Position numbers and translations under genes: made by a program. Shown here piece by piece: positions 8,972-18,268 of a stretch of DNA of 64,000 nucleotides (positions are counted from its first letter, which is position 1; each line of letters starts with the position of its first letter). The notes beneath the pieces are model-generated. The model was not told where the DNA came from, did no database searches, and saw only the letters and a program-made list of their open reading frames with translations. The DNA is from Pseudomonadota bacterium. Lineage in GTDB: Bacteria > Cyanobacteriota > Vampirovibrionia > Obscuribacterales > Obscuribacteraceae. The stretch is taken from assembly GCA_021325555.1 (NCBI GenBank), contig JAJPGY010000008.1, forward strand, positions 38,432 to 102,431. The letters are read 5' to 3'.

Positions 8972-11689
8972 TCAGGCCTGCGGCTCCGTTTTGCCGGAGT
9001 CGACCAGCGTGCCCGAGAGCACGGTCACCGCCTCGTCGATGCGGATGAACTTGCGGATCGCCTCGTTGACCTGCTCCTTCGTCACGGCGTTGATGCCGCG
9101 CTCGAAGTCGTCGATCGCCTCGGCGGTGAGCCCTATGGACTCCAGATTCGCGAGCGCGCGCGCCAGACCAAGCGACGAACGCAGCTGGAGCTGGAACTCG
9201 CCTGTCGCCCGACCCTTCTCATCCGCCAGCTCCTGGTCCGTGACCCCGCCCGCGATGTAGGCCCGCACCACCTCGTCGGTGAGCTTGAGGGCCTTTTCCA
9301 CGTTATCCGGGTTAACGGACATGTTGATCGCCCAGGGAGCCCCGACGTAGCGGTTGTCCAGGAAGCGCGAGGTGATGCCGTAGGTGAGCCCGTGCTGCTC
9401 GCGAACGACCTTGCCGAGCCGGGCCGCCAGCGTGTCGTGGCCGAGCACGTCGTTGGCCAGCTTGGCGGCGTAGTAATCGGCGGCCGAGCGTTTGGTAAGC
9501 GCCGGCAAACCGATGATGATGTCCACGCTCGTCTTGTCCGGTACGGGGATTTCGATCCGGCGGCCGGACTGCGATGAGGAGGGACGGTGAGCCAGCTTCG
9601 TGAGCCGGCTTTCGTCGACCGCGGGAACCTCCGGTCCGGTCCAGTCGGCGAACCTGGCCTTGACCAGCTCCACCGCCCTCGCCGGATCGACGTCGCCGAC
9701 CACGGTCAGCACCGTGCCCCTGGGGCTGTACTGGGCGGCGTGGAACGACTTGAGGTCGCCCGAGCCGATCCCCTCCAGCTCTGTGAGAAGCGCCTCGTAA
9801 GGCGTGTCGTAGTACACGCTTTCCGGGCTGTAGAGGGCCTGGTTGAGACCGCTCCTGGCCAGAGCCCCGGTGTCGGTCATGCGCTGACGAAGTTGCGAGC
9901 CGACCAGGCGCTTGGTGCTGGACAGCTCGTCGGGGTCGAGAAGCGGGTTGCGCAGCACGTCGGCAACCAGGTCGAGGATTTCCGGCAGGTCCGCCGAGAC
10001 GACGGTGGTGCCGAAGTTGACAGCGAAGTTGTCGCTGCCGAACCGCAGGTCCGTGCCCATCTTCTCCAGCGCCTCGGCGACAGCCGCCTTGCTGTAGCGG
10101 CTGGAGCCCCTGACGAGCATAGAGGACGTGAGCCAGGGAACCAGGCCCTTGCCCTCGCCGGCGTAATAGGACCCGGCCCTGAGCGCGCCGGCAACGGACA
10201 CCGAGCCGGTTCCCCGCAGCGGCATGACCACCACGGTCAGACCGTTGGCAAGAACCTCGCGGCTCACCTGCGAGGCCACGGTGGCCTTGCGGGGCTCCGC
10301 GCCCTGCGACGGCGACACGGACTGCGCGCCGGCGGCGGCAGATTGCTCAGCCGCTTGGCCTTCGGTTTCTCCTTCCTCCGTCTTGGGGACGAAGCGGCAG
10401 ACGGTGCGATTGTCCTTCTGGAGGTACGTGCGGGCGACACGCTGGATGTCCCCGGCCGTCACGGCCTCGAACTTGTCGTCGTACTCGACGACCCAGCGCC
10501 AGTCGGCTACCGCCTCAGCTTCGGCGATCAGCCTGGAGTAGCCCAGGATGTCCGCCTTGTTGAGCGTCGTGCCCTTGCGGTTGGCCTCCTTGATGCGCGC
10601 CAGCTCGCTTTCGGAAACCTGTTCCTTGGCCAGCCGCGCGACCTCTTCCAAGAGGGCCTTTTCAACCTCGTCGGCGCTGGCGCCGTGACCGCAGGTCGCC
10701 GTGACCAAGAAGAGGCTGGGGTCGCGGTTCTCCTGCGCGTGCGCGTTGACCTTGGCTGCCAGCCCCGAGTCGATCAGCCGCTTGTAAAGGCGGCTGTTTC
10801 GCCTCTGGCTGGAGCCGAGGATCTGCGCGGCGGCGGTCAGAGCGTAGATGTCCTTGTGCGACGCGTTCGGGATGTGGAAGCCAAGCCAGACAAGCGGCAG
10901 GCTGCCGCCAGCCCGATGCAGCTCGACGCGGCGCTCGCCTTCCTGCGGCGGCTCGTGGGTATATACATCCGGGATCGGGGCGGGCGAGGCCGGAAGGCTG
11001 CCGGCGTACTTGTGGATGAGCGCAAGCGCCTGCTGCGGGTCGAAGTCGCCCATGACGATGCAGGTGGCGTTGTTGGGCCAGTAGAAGGTGTCATAGAACC
11101 CCTTCATCCGGGACAGCGGCACGTTCTCCACGTCGTCGCGGTAGCCGATCGTGGGCCAGTGGTAGGCGTGCTGCGTGAAGGCGGTCGCCCAGCCGAGCTT
11201 GTCGAGCAGCTCTTCGGGATCATTCTCGCCTATCTCGAACTCGCTGCGCACGACGGTCATCTCGGAGTTGCGGTCCTCGGTTGTTACCTTAAGGTTCCGC
11301 ATGCGGTCGAACTCGATCGCCAGCCCCAGCTCCAGCTGGTTGGCGGGCAGGAGCTCGAAGTACTGGGTGCGATCCAGCCAGGTGTTGGCGTTGTAGATGG
11401 CGCCGACCGGCTTGAGCAGGTCATCGATGCCCCTGCCGTCCTTCGGGTGCCTGTCCCTGGTGCCCTTGAACATCAGGTGCTCGAAAAAGTGGGCCGAGCC
11501 GGTGTAGCCGTTGGCCTCGTTGCGGGACCCGATCCGGTACAGGATGTCCACCAGGACAACCGGCCGGTTGTGGTCTTCGACGAGGAGAATCTTGAGCCCG
11601 TTGGCGTCGAGCCGATACTCGGCGATGCCGCCGGATGCAGCGACGAAGCTCATGCCCAGTCGCTTCAGTGTATCTTGCAGTGATTCCAT
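8972..11689 (-). CDS. M16 zinc metallopeptidase, two-domain (pitrilysin/processing-peptidase family)
   Basis: A 905-aa fused double-length M16 protein. The N-terminal half carries the inverted zinc motif HFFEH (His67, Glu70, His71) and the likely third ligand Glu150 in VVRSEFE. The C-terminal half, beginning about residue 480 after a Ser/Gly/Gln-rich linker, lacks an HxxEH motif and is the usual inactive partner half that closes the chamber. It degrades peptides. I see no signal peptide at the chosen start (ATG 11689, GAGGAG seven bases upstream), so a cytosolic site is likely, although many homologues are periplasmic. A 7-bp hairpin (TCGTTTC/GAAACGA, 11710-11727) lies in the leader. It lies upstream of the transporter and aminopeptidase on the same strand. 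Confidence 0.9.
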   Translation of the reverse strand: MESLQDTLKRLGMSFVAASGGIAEYRLDANGLKILLVEDHNRPVVLVDILYRIGSRNEANGYTGSAHFFEHLMFKGTRDRHPKDGRGIDDLLKPVGAIYNANTWLDRTQYFELLPANQLELGLAIEFDRMRNLKVTTEDRNSEMTVVRSEFEIGENDPEELLDKLGWATAFTQHAYHWPTIGYRDDVENVPLSRMKGFYDTFYWPNNATCIVMGDFDPQQALALIHKYAGSLPASPAPIPDVYTHEPPQEGERRVELHRAGGSLPLVWLGFHIPNASHKDIYALTAAAQILGSSQRRNSRLYKRLIDSGLAAKVNAHAQENRDPSLFLVTATCGHGASADEVEKALLEEVARLAKEQVSESELARIKEANRKGTTLNKADILGYSRLIAEAEAVADWRWVVEYDDKFEAVTAGDIQRVARTYLQKDNRTVCRFVPKTEEGETEGQAAEQSAAAGAQSVSPSQGAEPRKATVASQVSREVLANGLTVVVMPLRGTGSVSVAGALRAGSYYAGEGKGLVPWLTSSMLVRGSSRYSKAAVAEALEKMGTDLRFGSDNFAVNFGTTVVSADLPEILDLVADVLRNPLLDPDELSSTKRLVGSQLRQRMTDTGALARSGLNQALYSPESVYYDTPYEALLTELEGIGSGDLKSFHAAQYSPRGTVLTVVGDVDPARAVELVKARFADWTGPEVPAVDESRLTKLAHRPSSSQSGRRIEIPVPDKTSVDIIIGLPALTKRSAADYYAAKLANDVLGHDTLAARLGKVVREQHGLTYGITSRFLDNRYVGAPWAINMSVNPDNVEKALKLTDEVVRAYIAGGVTDQELADEKGRATGEFQLQLRSSLGLARALANLESIGLTAEAIDDFERGINAVTKEQVNEAIRKFIRIDEAVTVLSGTLVDSGKTEPQA

Positions 11690-12430
11690 GAAAATCTCCT
11701 CAGGTGGGGTCGTTTCGGGAGAAACGATACGGGTGAAGGAGGAGCCGAGTACCACGCGGTGCCCGGCGTCCAGACGGAAGACTCGGATTGGCAAGTCGAA
11801 CTCCCCCGGCCCGGCAAATGCAGTGCCAGGAATGAGGTTGTTATGACCGGAACCCGGGATGGTTAGCCTGTGTTAGTAGGCAGGTTGTGTCGCTTTCAGC
11901 AAAAAACAGGGTTAAAAGATGACTCAACCCTAGTGAAGCGCCCGCCTTGAATTCCAGTTGAGCCTTTTTAATAATTCTCATGAGCGCCGGCCAGGGATCA
12001 GGTCATGGCCGTGCCGATCGTTTTTCATTAGCCGAGAAGGGCACCACCGGCGGTGTTCCGCCGGTGCCCCACAATTCGCCCGAAAGGACGGTGAGCGCGC
12101 GCTAATGCCAAGAGGCGGCTGCAGCGAGCCAGACCGGCGTAAATTCCTGGTTTATATCTAGCGCAGCTTATTGACAGCAGCGTCCTTTGGCGCTTCCAGC
12201 GCCGGTCCGGACGTGCTCGATCTTGTCCGGCGATTGAAACGCAATGTAAAAGCCGAATAGGGTGTACTAGTTCCATTTTTCTTAATCACTTCGTTCAGGC
12301 TGATTTAGCAGCACCACAAGACCTGCCAGTAACTGTCAGTCCTCCCGGCTTGCCCTCGCGCAAGACGTTTTGTTGTGAGCTTTCAACTCACTTTCTTCGC
12401 CACTCGAAATCTGGTGAAGGAGGCATCCCC
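11690..12430. other. Divergent promoter region with a hairpin
   Basis: The spacer separates the divergent M16 peptidase and aminotransferase genes. It holds a G+C hairpin at 12039-12069 (GGGCACC paired with GGTGCCC, inner GGCGG/CCGCC) and AT-rich stretches around 11880-11990 and 12250-12290 that could hold promoters. No convincing gene is present. Confidence 0.45.
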
Positions 12431-13723
12431 ATGGTCTCACTAAAGCAACTCCGGGAAGCGGTGGCACGACTCGCCTCCTGCTTGTCCCTGAAGGGCGATC
12501 ACGCCCGCCGGTCGAACATCTCGAACCGGGCGGCGAAGATCCGGCCCTCGAACATTCGCGACGCCGCTCGGCTCGTCACCGAGATGTCGGCCAAGACCCG
12601 CGTGATCAACCTCGGCCAGGGTCTGCCGCAATACCCGGCGCCGCAGTTTTTGAAAGACGCCGCCAAGGCGGCCATCGATGCGAACATCAACCAGTACTCG
12701 AACACCTGGGGCGACCCTTTGCTCCGCCAGGCAATCGCGCGCAAGTTCCAGCGCTACAACGGCGTCACCTACAACCCGGAAACGGAGATTACGGTGACCT
12801 GCGGCGCCAGCGAGGCGATCAACGCGGCCCTTCTGGCAACGGTCAACCCGGGCGACGAGATGATCGTGTTCGAGCCGTTCTACGAGAACTACCATCCCAA
12901 CGCCATGATCGTCGACGCGACGCTGCGCTATGTGCAGCTTCGCGAGCCCGACTGGACGTTCGACGAGAAGGAGCTGGAAGCCGCCTTCAACAAGCGGACC
13001 AAGGTCCTCCTCCTCAACACCCCGCACAATCCCACCGGCAAGGTCTTCAGCCGGCGGGAGCTGGAGGCGATCGCCAGGCTCTGCCGGAAGTGGAACGTGC
13101 TTGTCATCTGCGACGAAATCTACGAGTACATGGTCTACGACGGCGCCAGACACGTGAGCATGGCCGCCATCCCGGGCATGAAGGAGCGCACGATCACGGT
13201 CAGCGGCCTGTCCAAGACCTTCAGCGTCACCGGCTGGCGCCTGGGCTACTGCGCGGCGCCGCCGGAGATCACCAGAGCCCTCCGGCGCGTGCACGACTAC
13301 CTGACGCTGGCCGCCCCCTCGCCGCTGCAGGCCGCGGCGGTGGTGGCGCTCAACCAGCCGGACGACTTCTACAAAGAGCTCGCCGACAAGTACCGCGCGC
13401 TCCGCGACCAGCTCTGCCCGATGCTGGAAGCAGCCGGCTTCAAGTTCCAGAAGCCGCAGGGCACGTACTACGTCTTCGCTGACTGCAGCCACATGGGCTT
13501 CGCGACCGATCGCCAGGCGTGGGAGTACATGCTGCGCGCGCTCGGCGTGGCGACGGTGGCGGGCTACTGCTTCTACCGTCCCGAGCAGAGCCCGCGGCAC
13601 CTGCGCTTCTGCTACGCGAAGTACCCCGAGACCATCGCCGAGGCCGGCGAAAGGCTCAAGGTCCTGACGGAACAGCTCTCTAGCGGCAAGCCGTTGGTCG
13701 TGCCGCCAGAGCCGACCACATAG
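12431..13723 (+). CDS. PLP-dependent class I/II aminotransferase
   Basis: A 430-aa fold-type I aminotransferase of the aspartate/kynurenine/methionine aminotransferase group. The PLP Schiff-base lysine is Lys262 in SGLSKTFSVTGWRLGY, the substrate carboxylate-binding arginine of the C-terminal domain is in the HLRFCY region, and Asn200-Pro-Thr-Gly plus Asp228/Tyr231 contact the cofactor. The first 45 residues are a basic extension beyond the usual family start. Start at 12431 is set by GAAGGAGG seven bases upstream. The exact amino donor cannot be told from sequence. The AAA+ ATPase gene follows on the same strand after a strong hairpin. Confidence 0.9.
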   Translation: MVSLKQLREAVARLASCLSLKGDHARRSNISNRAAKIRPSNIRDAARLVTEMSAKTRVINLGQGLPQYPAPQFLKDAAKAAIDANINQYSNTWGDPLLRQAIARKFQRYNGVTYNPETEITVTCGASEAINAALLATVNPGDEMIVFEPFYENYHPNAMIVDATLRYVQLREPDWTFDEKELEAAFNKRTKVLLLNTPHNPTGKVFSRRELEAIARLCRKWNVLVICDEIYEYMVYDGARHVSMAAIPGMKERTITVSGLSKTFSVTGWRLGYCAAPPEITRALRRVHDYLTLAAPSPLQAAAVVALNQPDDFYKELADKYRALRDQLCPMLEAAGFKFQKPQGTYYVFADCSHMGFATDRQAWEYMLRALGVATVAGYCFYRPEQSPRHLRFCYAKYPETIAEAGERLKVLTEQLSSGKPLVVPPEPTT

Positions 13724-13763
13724 GAGTGCCTCTCAACATCGCACCGCGAGGTGCCCCGGCGAT

Positions 13764-13801
13764 CCGGAGACCGAGAAACCGAACGGTTTCACGGTCTCCG
13801 G
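13764..13801 (+). repeat. Long stable hairpin between aminotransferase and AAA+ genes
   Basis: CCGGAGACCG pairs with CGGTCTCCGG and, inside it, GAAACCG pairs with CGGTTTC across a 2-nt loop, giving 17 paired bases with one A/A mismatch. There is no T run. It lies in the leader of the ATPase gene, 33 bases before the start, so it may protect the upstream transcript end or regulate the downstream gene. Confidence 0.65.
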
Positions 13802-13833
13802 CGCCGGCCCAAAGTCAACACAGGAGCAGCCCT

Positions 13834-15465
13834 ATGGACTCCACATCTTCCATCAAGCTCGTAGTGGATCAAGCGACCGAGCAAGAGAATGCTTTTCTTC
13901 AAGTGCTTCACTCGCGGATCATGGGCCAGGAAGGCGGCAAGAAGGCAGCGGCAAGGGCATACCGGCGCTCGTTGAACGTGCTGCGCAACCGGCGGGGGCC
14001 GCTCTACCGGATCCTCCAGATCGGCAAGTCGCGCACCGGCAAGACGCTCACCGCCGAATCGAGCGCGCTGGCCCTGCACGGTGACGCGGAGGCGCTTGTC
14101 TACGTCAACTGCGAGCACTTCAAGCAGTCGCACCAGATTCAGCAGCTGCTCGGCGCGCCGCCCTCCTACGTCGGATACAAGGATCCCAAGGAGCAGGAGA
14201 AGGCCAAGCCGGGTCAGGTCGATCCGTCGGCGCTTTTCTCCCGCGCCAACCTCATCGCCTCGCGCAAGGGCTCGGCGGTGCCGGTGACGATCGTCCTGCT
14301 CGACGAGATCGAGAAGGCAAGCCCGGAGTTCCTGGATGTCCTGCTCGGCATTTTCGACAAGGGCAAGATCCGGCTGGCAAACAACAGCGACACCGACTTC
14401 ACCGACTGCATCTTCTTCATGACCAGCAACCTGGCCATGGAGGAGGTCGAGAAGCTCAGCAACCCGATCGGCTTCCGCACGCGCGAGCAGGAGGTCACCG
14501 AAAAGGAGATCGGCTCGATCGTCAAGCAGGCGCTCAAGAGGCGGTTCCGCCCCGAGTTCCTCAAGCGCATCGACGAGGTGGTCATCTTCGCCCCGCTCAC
14601 CCAGGCCCAGCTCGAGGGGGTGGTGGAGCTGGAGATCAAGCTCCTCAAGGACCGCATCCGCCAGCACGTGGAAAAGCCCAGACGCTTTGCCGTGAAGGTC
14701 GAAGAGCCGGCCCGGCGGTTCATCCTCAAGGTTGCGCTGGCCGACAATGGCGGCGTGGCTGAGATCAAGCACGTCATCGACACCAGGGTGTCGGACGTGC
14801 TCGGAAACGAGCTGGCCAAGGGCACCATCCGCGGGGGCGACCTGGTGGTCGTCGACCACGTGGAAGGCGAGGAGGCGCTCAGCTTCCTCCTCCACCGCGG
14901 CGAGGCCGATCCGTCCGAGCTCGAGGACCTGGAGACGCCCGCCCCCGGCGCGCAGAAGGGCCAGTCAGGCGCCCGGAATGCCCTGCCCGCGCCCAACGCG
15001 ACCGCACGGGAGACGCTGACCAGGCTCCGTGAGCTCTGCGCCACCAAGCTGGTCGACCACGCCGATTCGCGCAGCAAGACGGAGAAGTCGATCATCATCG
15101 GCCCGGAGCTCAAACGCCTGGTTGCCGAGATGGGACACCGCACCGCCGGCTGGGACTGGGACAAGTACCACCTGGCCATCTTCGAGGCCGACGCGTATCA
15201 GCTGTTTTGGAGCAAGATCCAGAGCACCTATTGGTACTGGGCTTTGCTTCAAGGATGCTTGAACGCCGCCTCGGAACTGCCGATCGACATTCAGGACGTG
15301 CGTCAGGCCCTGCTTTCCCTGCGCAAGCAGGAGGGCGTGGTCAATGACTACAACCTGCAGTCGAACACGGTCGTGGCTCGGCTGGCCGTGAAGGGGCTCC
15401 TGCTCCTCCACATTAACCCGGAGAGTCAGGGAGAAGAGCTGCACAAGAACCGCATCTTCGATTGA
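13834..15465 (+). CDS. Stand-alone ClpB/ClpA D2-like AAA+ ATPase
   Basis: A 543-aa protein with a single AAA+ module resembling the second ATPase ring of Clp/Hsp100 unfoldases. It has Walker A GKSRTGKT (64-71), pore loop PPSYVGY (109-115), Walker B VLLDEIE (about 154-160), sensor-1 Asn199 and the arginine-finger region RRFRPEFLKRID (237-248), then a ClpB_D2-small-like domain to about 345. Absent are the Clp N-domain, the D1 ring and a ClpP-binding loop that I can recognise. Residues about 380-543 form an unfamiliar, mostly helical C-terminal domain. It probably remodels or unfolds a protein partner in the cytosol. Start at 13834 follows AGGAG with a seven-base gap. Confidence 0.85.
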   Translation: MDSTSSIKLVVDQATEQENAFLQVLHSRIMGQEGGKKAAARAYRRSLNVLRNRRGPLYRILQIGKSRTGKTLTAESSALALHGDAEALVYVNCEHFKQSHQIQQLLGAPPSYVGYKDPKEQEKAKPGQVDPSALFSRANLIASRKGSAVPVTIVLLDEIEKASPEFLDVLLGIFDKGKIRLANNSDTDFTDCIFFMTSNLAMEEVEKLSNPIGFRTREQEVTEKEIGSIVKQALKRRFRPEFLKRIDEVVIFAPLTQAQLEGVVELEIKLLKDRIRQHVEKPRRFAVKVEEPARRFILKVALADNGGVAEIKHVIDTRVSDVLGNELAKGTIRGGDLVVVDHVEGEEALSFLLHRGEADPSELEDLETPAPGAQKGQSGARNALPAPNATARETLTRLRELCATKLVDHADSRSKTEKSIIIGPELKRLVAEMGHRTAGWDWDKYHLAIFEADAYQLFWSKIQSTYWYWALLQGCLNAASELPIDIQDVRQALLSLRKQEGVVNDYNLQSNTVVARLAVKGLLLLHINPESQGEELHKNRIFD

Positions 15466-15644
15466 GCCGCCTCCGCGCACGATCATTCTGGAGGACGGGC
15501 GTCCGGTGTGTCGGGCCTTCACAGGCTGCCAACGCCCCGGGCGCCCGTCTCCTTTCCGGCCTTTTTCTTCTGCTTCCACCTGCCCCGTTACGGCCAAACC
15601 GCTCTTGCGAGCGGTGCGGCACCGGGGTAAACGGAGAGCGGACT

Positions 15645-16697
15645 ATGAGCAATCCAGTCACAGCCGGCACTGCGCGGCGGGAATCGCAAGACATGCACCT
15701 CGTCTTCGGCAGCGGCGGCACCAAAGCCATCCTTGCCGGAGCCGGCGCAGTACTCGCCATTCACACCACAGGGCTGAAGAGCTGGCGCTCCATCGGCGGC
15801 GCCAGCGGCGGTTCGATAATCGCCGCCCTGTTCGCCCGAGACGTCTCGGTCAAGCAGGTTCTCCACCTCGCTTGCGAGACTGATTTCTCGAAGCTCGTCA
15901 CCGCCCGTACCGGCCTCGTGGGACGGTTGTGGGCATTTCTTCGCAAGTACCGCTACGAGAAGGTGCGCCCGGTCAAGGGCGTCTTTTCTCACGAGAGCTT
16001 GAGGCAGCTCGTGGACAGATACGTCCCGGCCTGGCCGGAGAGGCTCTAAATCGTTGCCGCTTGCAACCACGGCCAGCTGGTCTTCACCGCCGGCGGCGGC
16101 ATGTGCAGGTACGAGCGCGAACGCGCCGAGCAGCACATCTCCGACCGGCTGCCCTCGGTGGGGATGGCAGTCTGCGCCTCCTGCGCCATTCCCGGCATCC
16201 TCGATGCCGTCGAATACCGCGGGGAATTCCTCTACGACGGCGCCCTGAGCGGCGACGGTCAGTGCCCTGTGGAGCCGGCGCAGCGCCACTTCGGCGCCCG
16301 CCCGGACCAGATAGTGGCCATCGACGTCGGCGAGGACGAGATAAAGAAATCCCGGCTGCTGCGTCTCCTCTGGGCGCTGAGCTGCGGAGGCCGCTGCGAC
16401 AACATCGACGGCGATCATCCGGACGAATCAAAAGGGACCATCGTGGTGAAGCCGATCGTGACCGGCTTTCATGCTCTCGCCTTCACGCTGGCGCGGCACC
16501 ACAAGTGGCGCGCCATCCTGAGCGGCTACCGGGCATTCGTCGCTCGTCTCGAGGAAGCCGGGCTGCTCGATGAGAAAGAACACCAGGCGACCTTCGAGCT
16601 GTCCGAGCTGTTCGGCGGGCTGCTTGCCAGCAAGCTCAGCAAAGCCGACTTTGTCCGCGCCATGGAGCTGGTCCTGTCTCAACACGGTCTGTTCTGA
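15645..16697 (+). pseudogene. Patatin-like phospholipase interrupted by an in-frame stop
   Basis: Two open segments in the same frame make one 350-codon patatin separated by a single TAA at 16047-16049 (codon 135). The first part has the oxyanion loop GSGGTK (22-27) and the nucleophile elbow GGASGGS (Ser54); the second has the catalytic Asp in YDGALSGD and continues to a normal C-terminus ending at 16697. Sequence on both sides of the stop is well conserved in character, so the inactivation looks recent, or the base is a sequencing error. Intact, it would hydrolyse membrane lipid acyl chains. Start ATG 15645 follows GGAG. It follows the AAA+ ATPase and precedes two other damaged genes. Confidence 0.8.
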
Positions 16698-16718
16698 GCC
16701 TCTTCCATGGAGCCTGGC

Positions 16719-17313
16719 ATGAGCATGTTCTCCCACCTGAGGGACTCACTGACCAAGTGGGCTCTCACCCCTTTCCTGCTGCGCTACACCTGGATGCCCG
16801 GGAAGTCGTTCACCGGCTCCCTGCCGCCGCTGAGGTGGTCGCAGCGGACGATCGCCGGCAACTGCCGCCGCCACGTCAACGCGCTGGCGGTGGAAATTGG
16901 TGACCGGAGCACGGACAATGAGGCGGGACTCGAGAAAGCGGCATGCTTCATCGAGACGACCTTTCGCCGGATCGGCTATGAGCCTGCAAGCCAGAGCTTC
17001 TCCGTCGGCGGCAGGACCCTGCGCAACATCGAGGTCGAGCGTCGCGGCGCCGGATTCACTCAAGGACATCGGCAGGTCGGACCACTGGTCCTTCTGGCAG
17101 ATGGGCTATGCTGCGCTCATGCTGACCGACACCTCGAACTTTCGCTTCCAGCACCTGCACACCGGCCAGGACACGCCGGACAAGGTCGACTTCGACAAGC
17201 TGGCGCGCGTCGTCGATGGAATGACGTACGTCGTGCTCGATCTGGCGGGCGAAGGAAGCCCCACCAACCAAACCAGGTGCGCTTGTCGCACCGGCAGGAG
17301 CAACACCAAATGA
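16719..17313 (+). pseudogene. M28-family peptidase remnant, catalytic middle deleted
   Basis: The first part (16719 to about 17055) encodes the N-terminal start of an M28 aminopeptidase-like protein (GLEKAACFIETTFRRIGYEP, then TLRNIEVERRG). Just after this, where the metal-binding segment with the HxD and D-E-E ligands should come, the sequence jumps and changes frame to the C-terminal part (SDHWSFWQMGYAALMLTD, then HTGQDTPDKVDFDKLARVVDG). Roughly 150 residues are missing and the frame is shifted, so no active enzyme can be made. The remnant C-terminal frame ends in TGA that overlaps the ATG of the next gene (ATGA), preserving translational coupling. Confidence 0.8.
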
Positions 17314-17615
17314 GCCAGCGCTATCGATCCTTCGCGGACTTCTATCCCTTCTATCTTTCGCAGCACAAGGACCAGCGCAACCGGCGCATGCACTTCCTGG
17401 CCAGCTGGGTGGTGATTGCTTTCGCGGTCGCGAGCATCGTCACCGGGAACCGGGCTCTGCTTATCGGAGCACCGGTCGGCGGCTACTTCTGCGCCTGGAT
17501 CGGTCACTTCTTCTTCGAGAAGAACAAGCCCGCCACATTCACCTACCCCATCTACAGCCTGATCGGGGATTGGGTAATGTTCTATCAAATGCTGACGGGC
17601 AGGATACCTGTCTGA
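17310..17615 (+). CDS. Mpo1-like/DUF962 small membrane protein
   Basis: A 101-aa protein with the family's typical features: FYPFYLSQHKDQRNRRMHF at the N-terminus, two hydrophobic segments (about 27-62), WIGHFFFEKNKPATF and a C-terminal IGDWVMF. Its relative in yeast, Mpo1, is an Fe2+-dependent dioxygenase acting on 2-hydroxy fatty acids; conserved His residues (His18, His28, His65) are compatible with metal binding here. Function in this organism is inferred only from family. The ATG at 17310 overlaps the stop of the M28 remnant and has AGGAG upstream. Confidence 0.85.
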   Translation: MSQRYRSFADFYPFYLSQHKDQRNRRMHFLASWVVIAFAVASIVTGNRALLIGAPVGGYFCAWIGHFFFEKNKPATFTYPIYSLIGDWVMFYQMLTGRIPV

Positions 17616-17775
17616 AACTGCCGGGGACGGACTCGCTACGGAGTAATCCGCGGGCCGTCCTCTTCCTTCTGCCTCGAGCCCCAAATTTTTTGGTCGAATC
17701 TCTCCGGTATTCTTTAGTAGAAGCAGGCTTTTTTGCGATCACAATTTGCCGACCAGCTCGGCGCCTCGCTTTCCA

Positions 17776-17820
17776 GGCAGCAGGTTGACAGCGACTATGT
17801 ACGTCGGTCAACCTGCTGCC
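17776..17820. repeat. 45-bp palindrome in convergent spacer
   Basis: GGCAGCAGGTTGAC is followed by an exact inverted copy (GTCAACCTGCTGCC) with an inner CGAC/GTCG pair, giving an 18-bp stem. It lies between the plus gene ending at 17615 and the minus gene ending at 17840. It may serve as a two-way terminator, although neither side has a T run. Confidence 0.65.
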
Positions 17821-17839
17821 CGCGAACCCAGGGGACCGG

Positions 17840-18208
17840 TTATTGGTCCGGCAATCGAATCAGGAGTGAGCGCTCCCGGTCGCGATTATGGCGGTCCTGG
17901 ATGTCGACCTTGTATCCCCGGCTGCTGAGCGCGCCGGCCACCACATCGAGGAGCGGCAGCGGCATGTCCTGCGCCGGAACATCAATCATTCCGTCCTCGT
18001 CCGGCTCGTCGTGGCAGAGCGCGCGACCGACTCGCTCCAGAAAGGAGGACAGCCGCCGGAGTCTCCGCTTCTCGCGAAGCTCGCCGGGGGTCGGGATGGG
18101 GGCTAGAGCGAGGCACTGTGCCAGCTCGTGAGCGCCCGCACGTCGGTGCCTGTCCGGCTGGTCTTCAAGAACGGTGAGACATCTGGGATTGGTGGAGTCT
18201 AATGCCAC
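17840..18208 (-). CDS. Hypothetical protein
   Basis: A 122-codon frame with a GTG start at 18208 and no clear ribosome binding site. The predicted protein is soluble and charged, with an Arg-rich helix (about 45-60) and an acidic stretch DEPDEDG. It has no domain I recognise. It starts 61 bases past the end of the GH125-like remnant on the same strand and ends in a convergent spacer. Codon usage looks plausible, but it could also be part of the decayed region. Confidence 0.4.
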   Translation of the reverse strand: MALDSTNPRCLTVLEDQPDRHRRAGAHELAQCLALAPIPTPGELREKRRLRRLSSFLERVGRALCHDEPDEDGMIDVPAQDMPLPLLDVVAGALSSRGYKVDIQDRHNRDRERSLLIRLPDQ

Positions 18209-18268
18209 GGTCTTATGGTCTTTCTGCCTTTTTTGAAGGCGGATTGCAGGTGAAGTTCGGGGGATTCC

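Noticed and set aside
9587..11683. 698-codon open frame on the plus strand
   Set aside because: It is antisense to the M16 peptidase with its HFFEH motif; the composition is Val/Leu/Arg/Gly-rich, as expected of a shadow frame.
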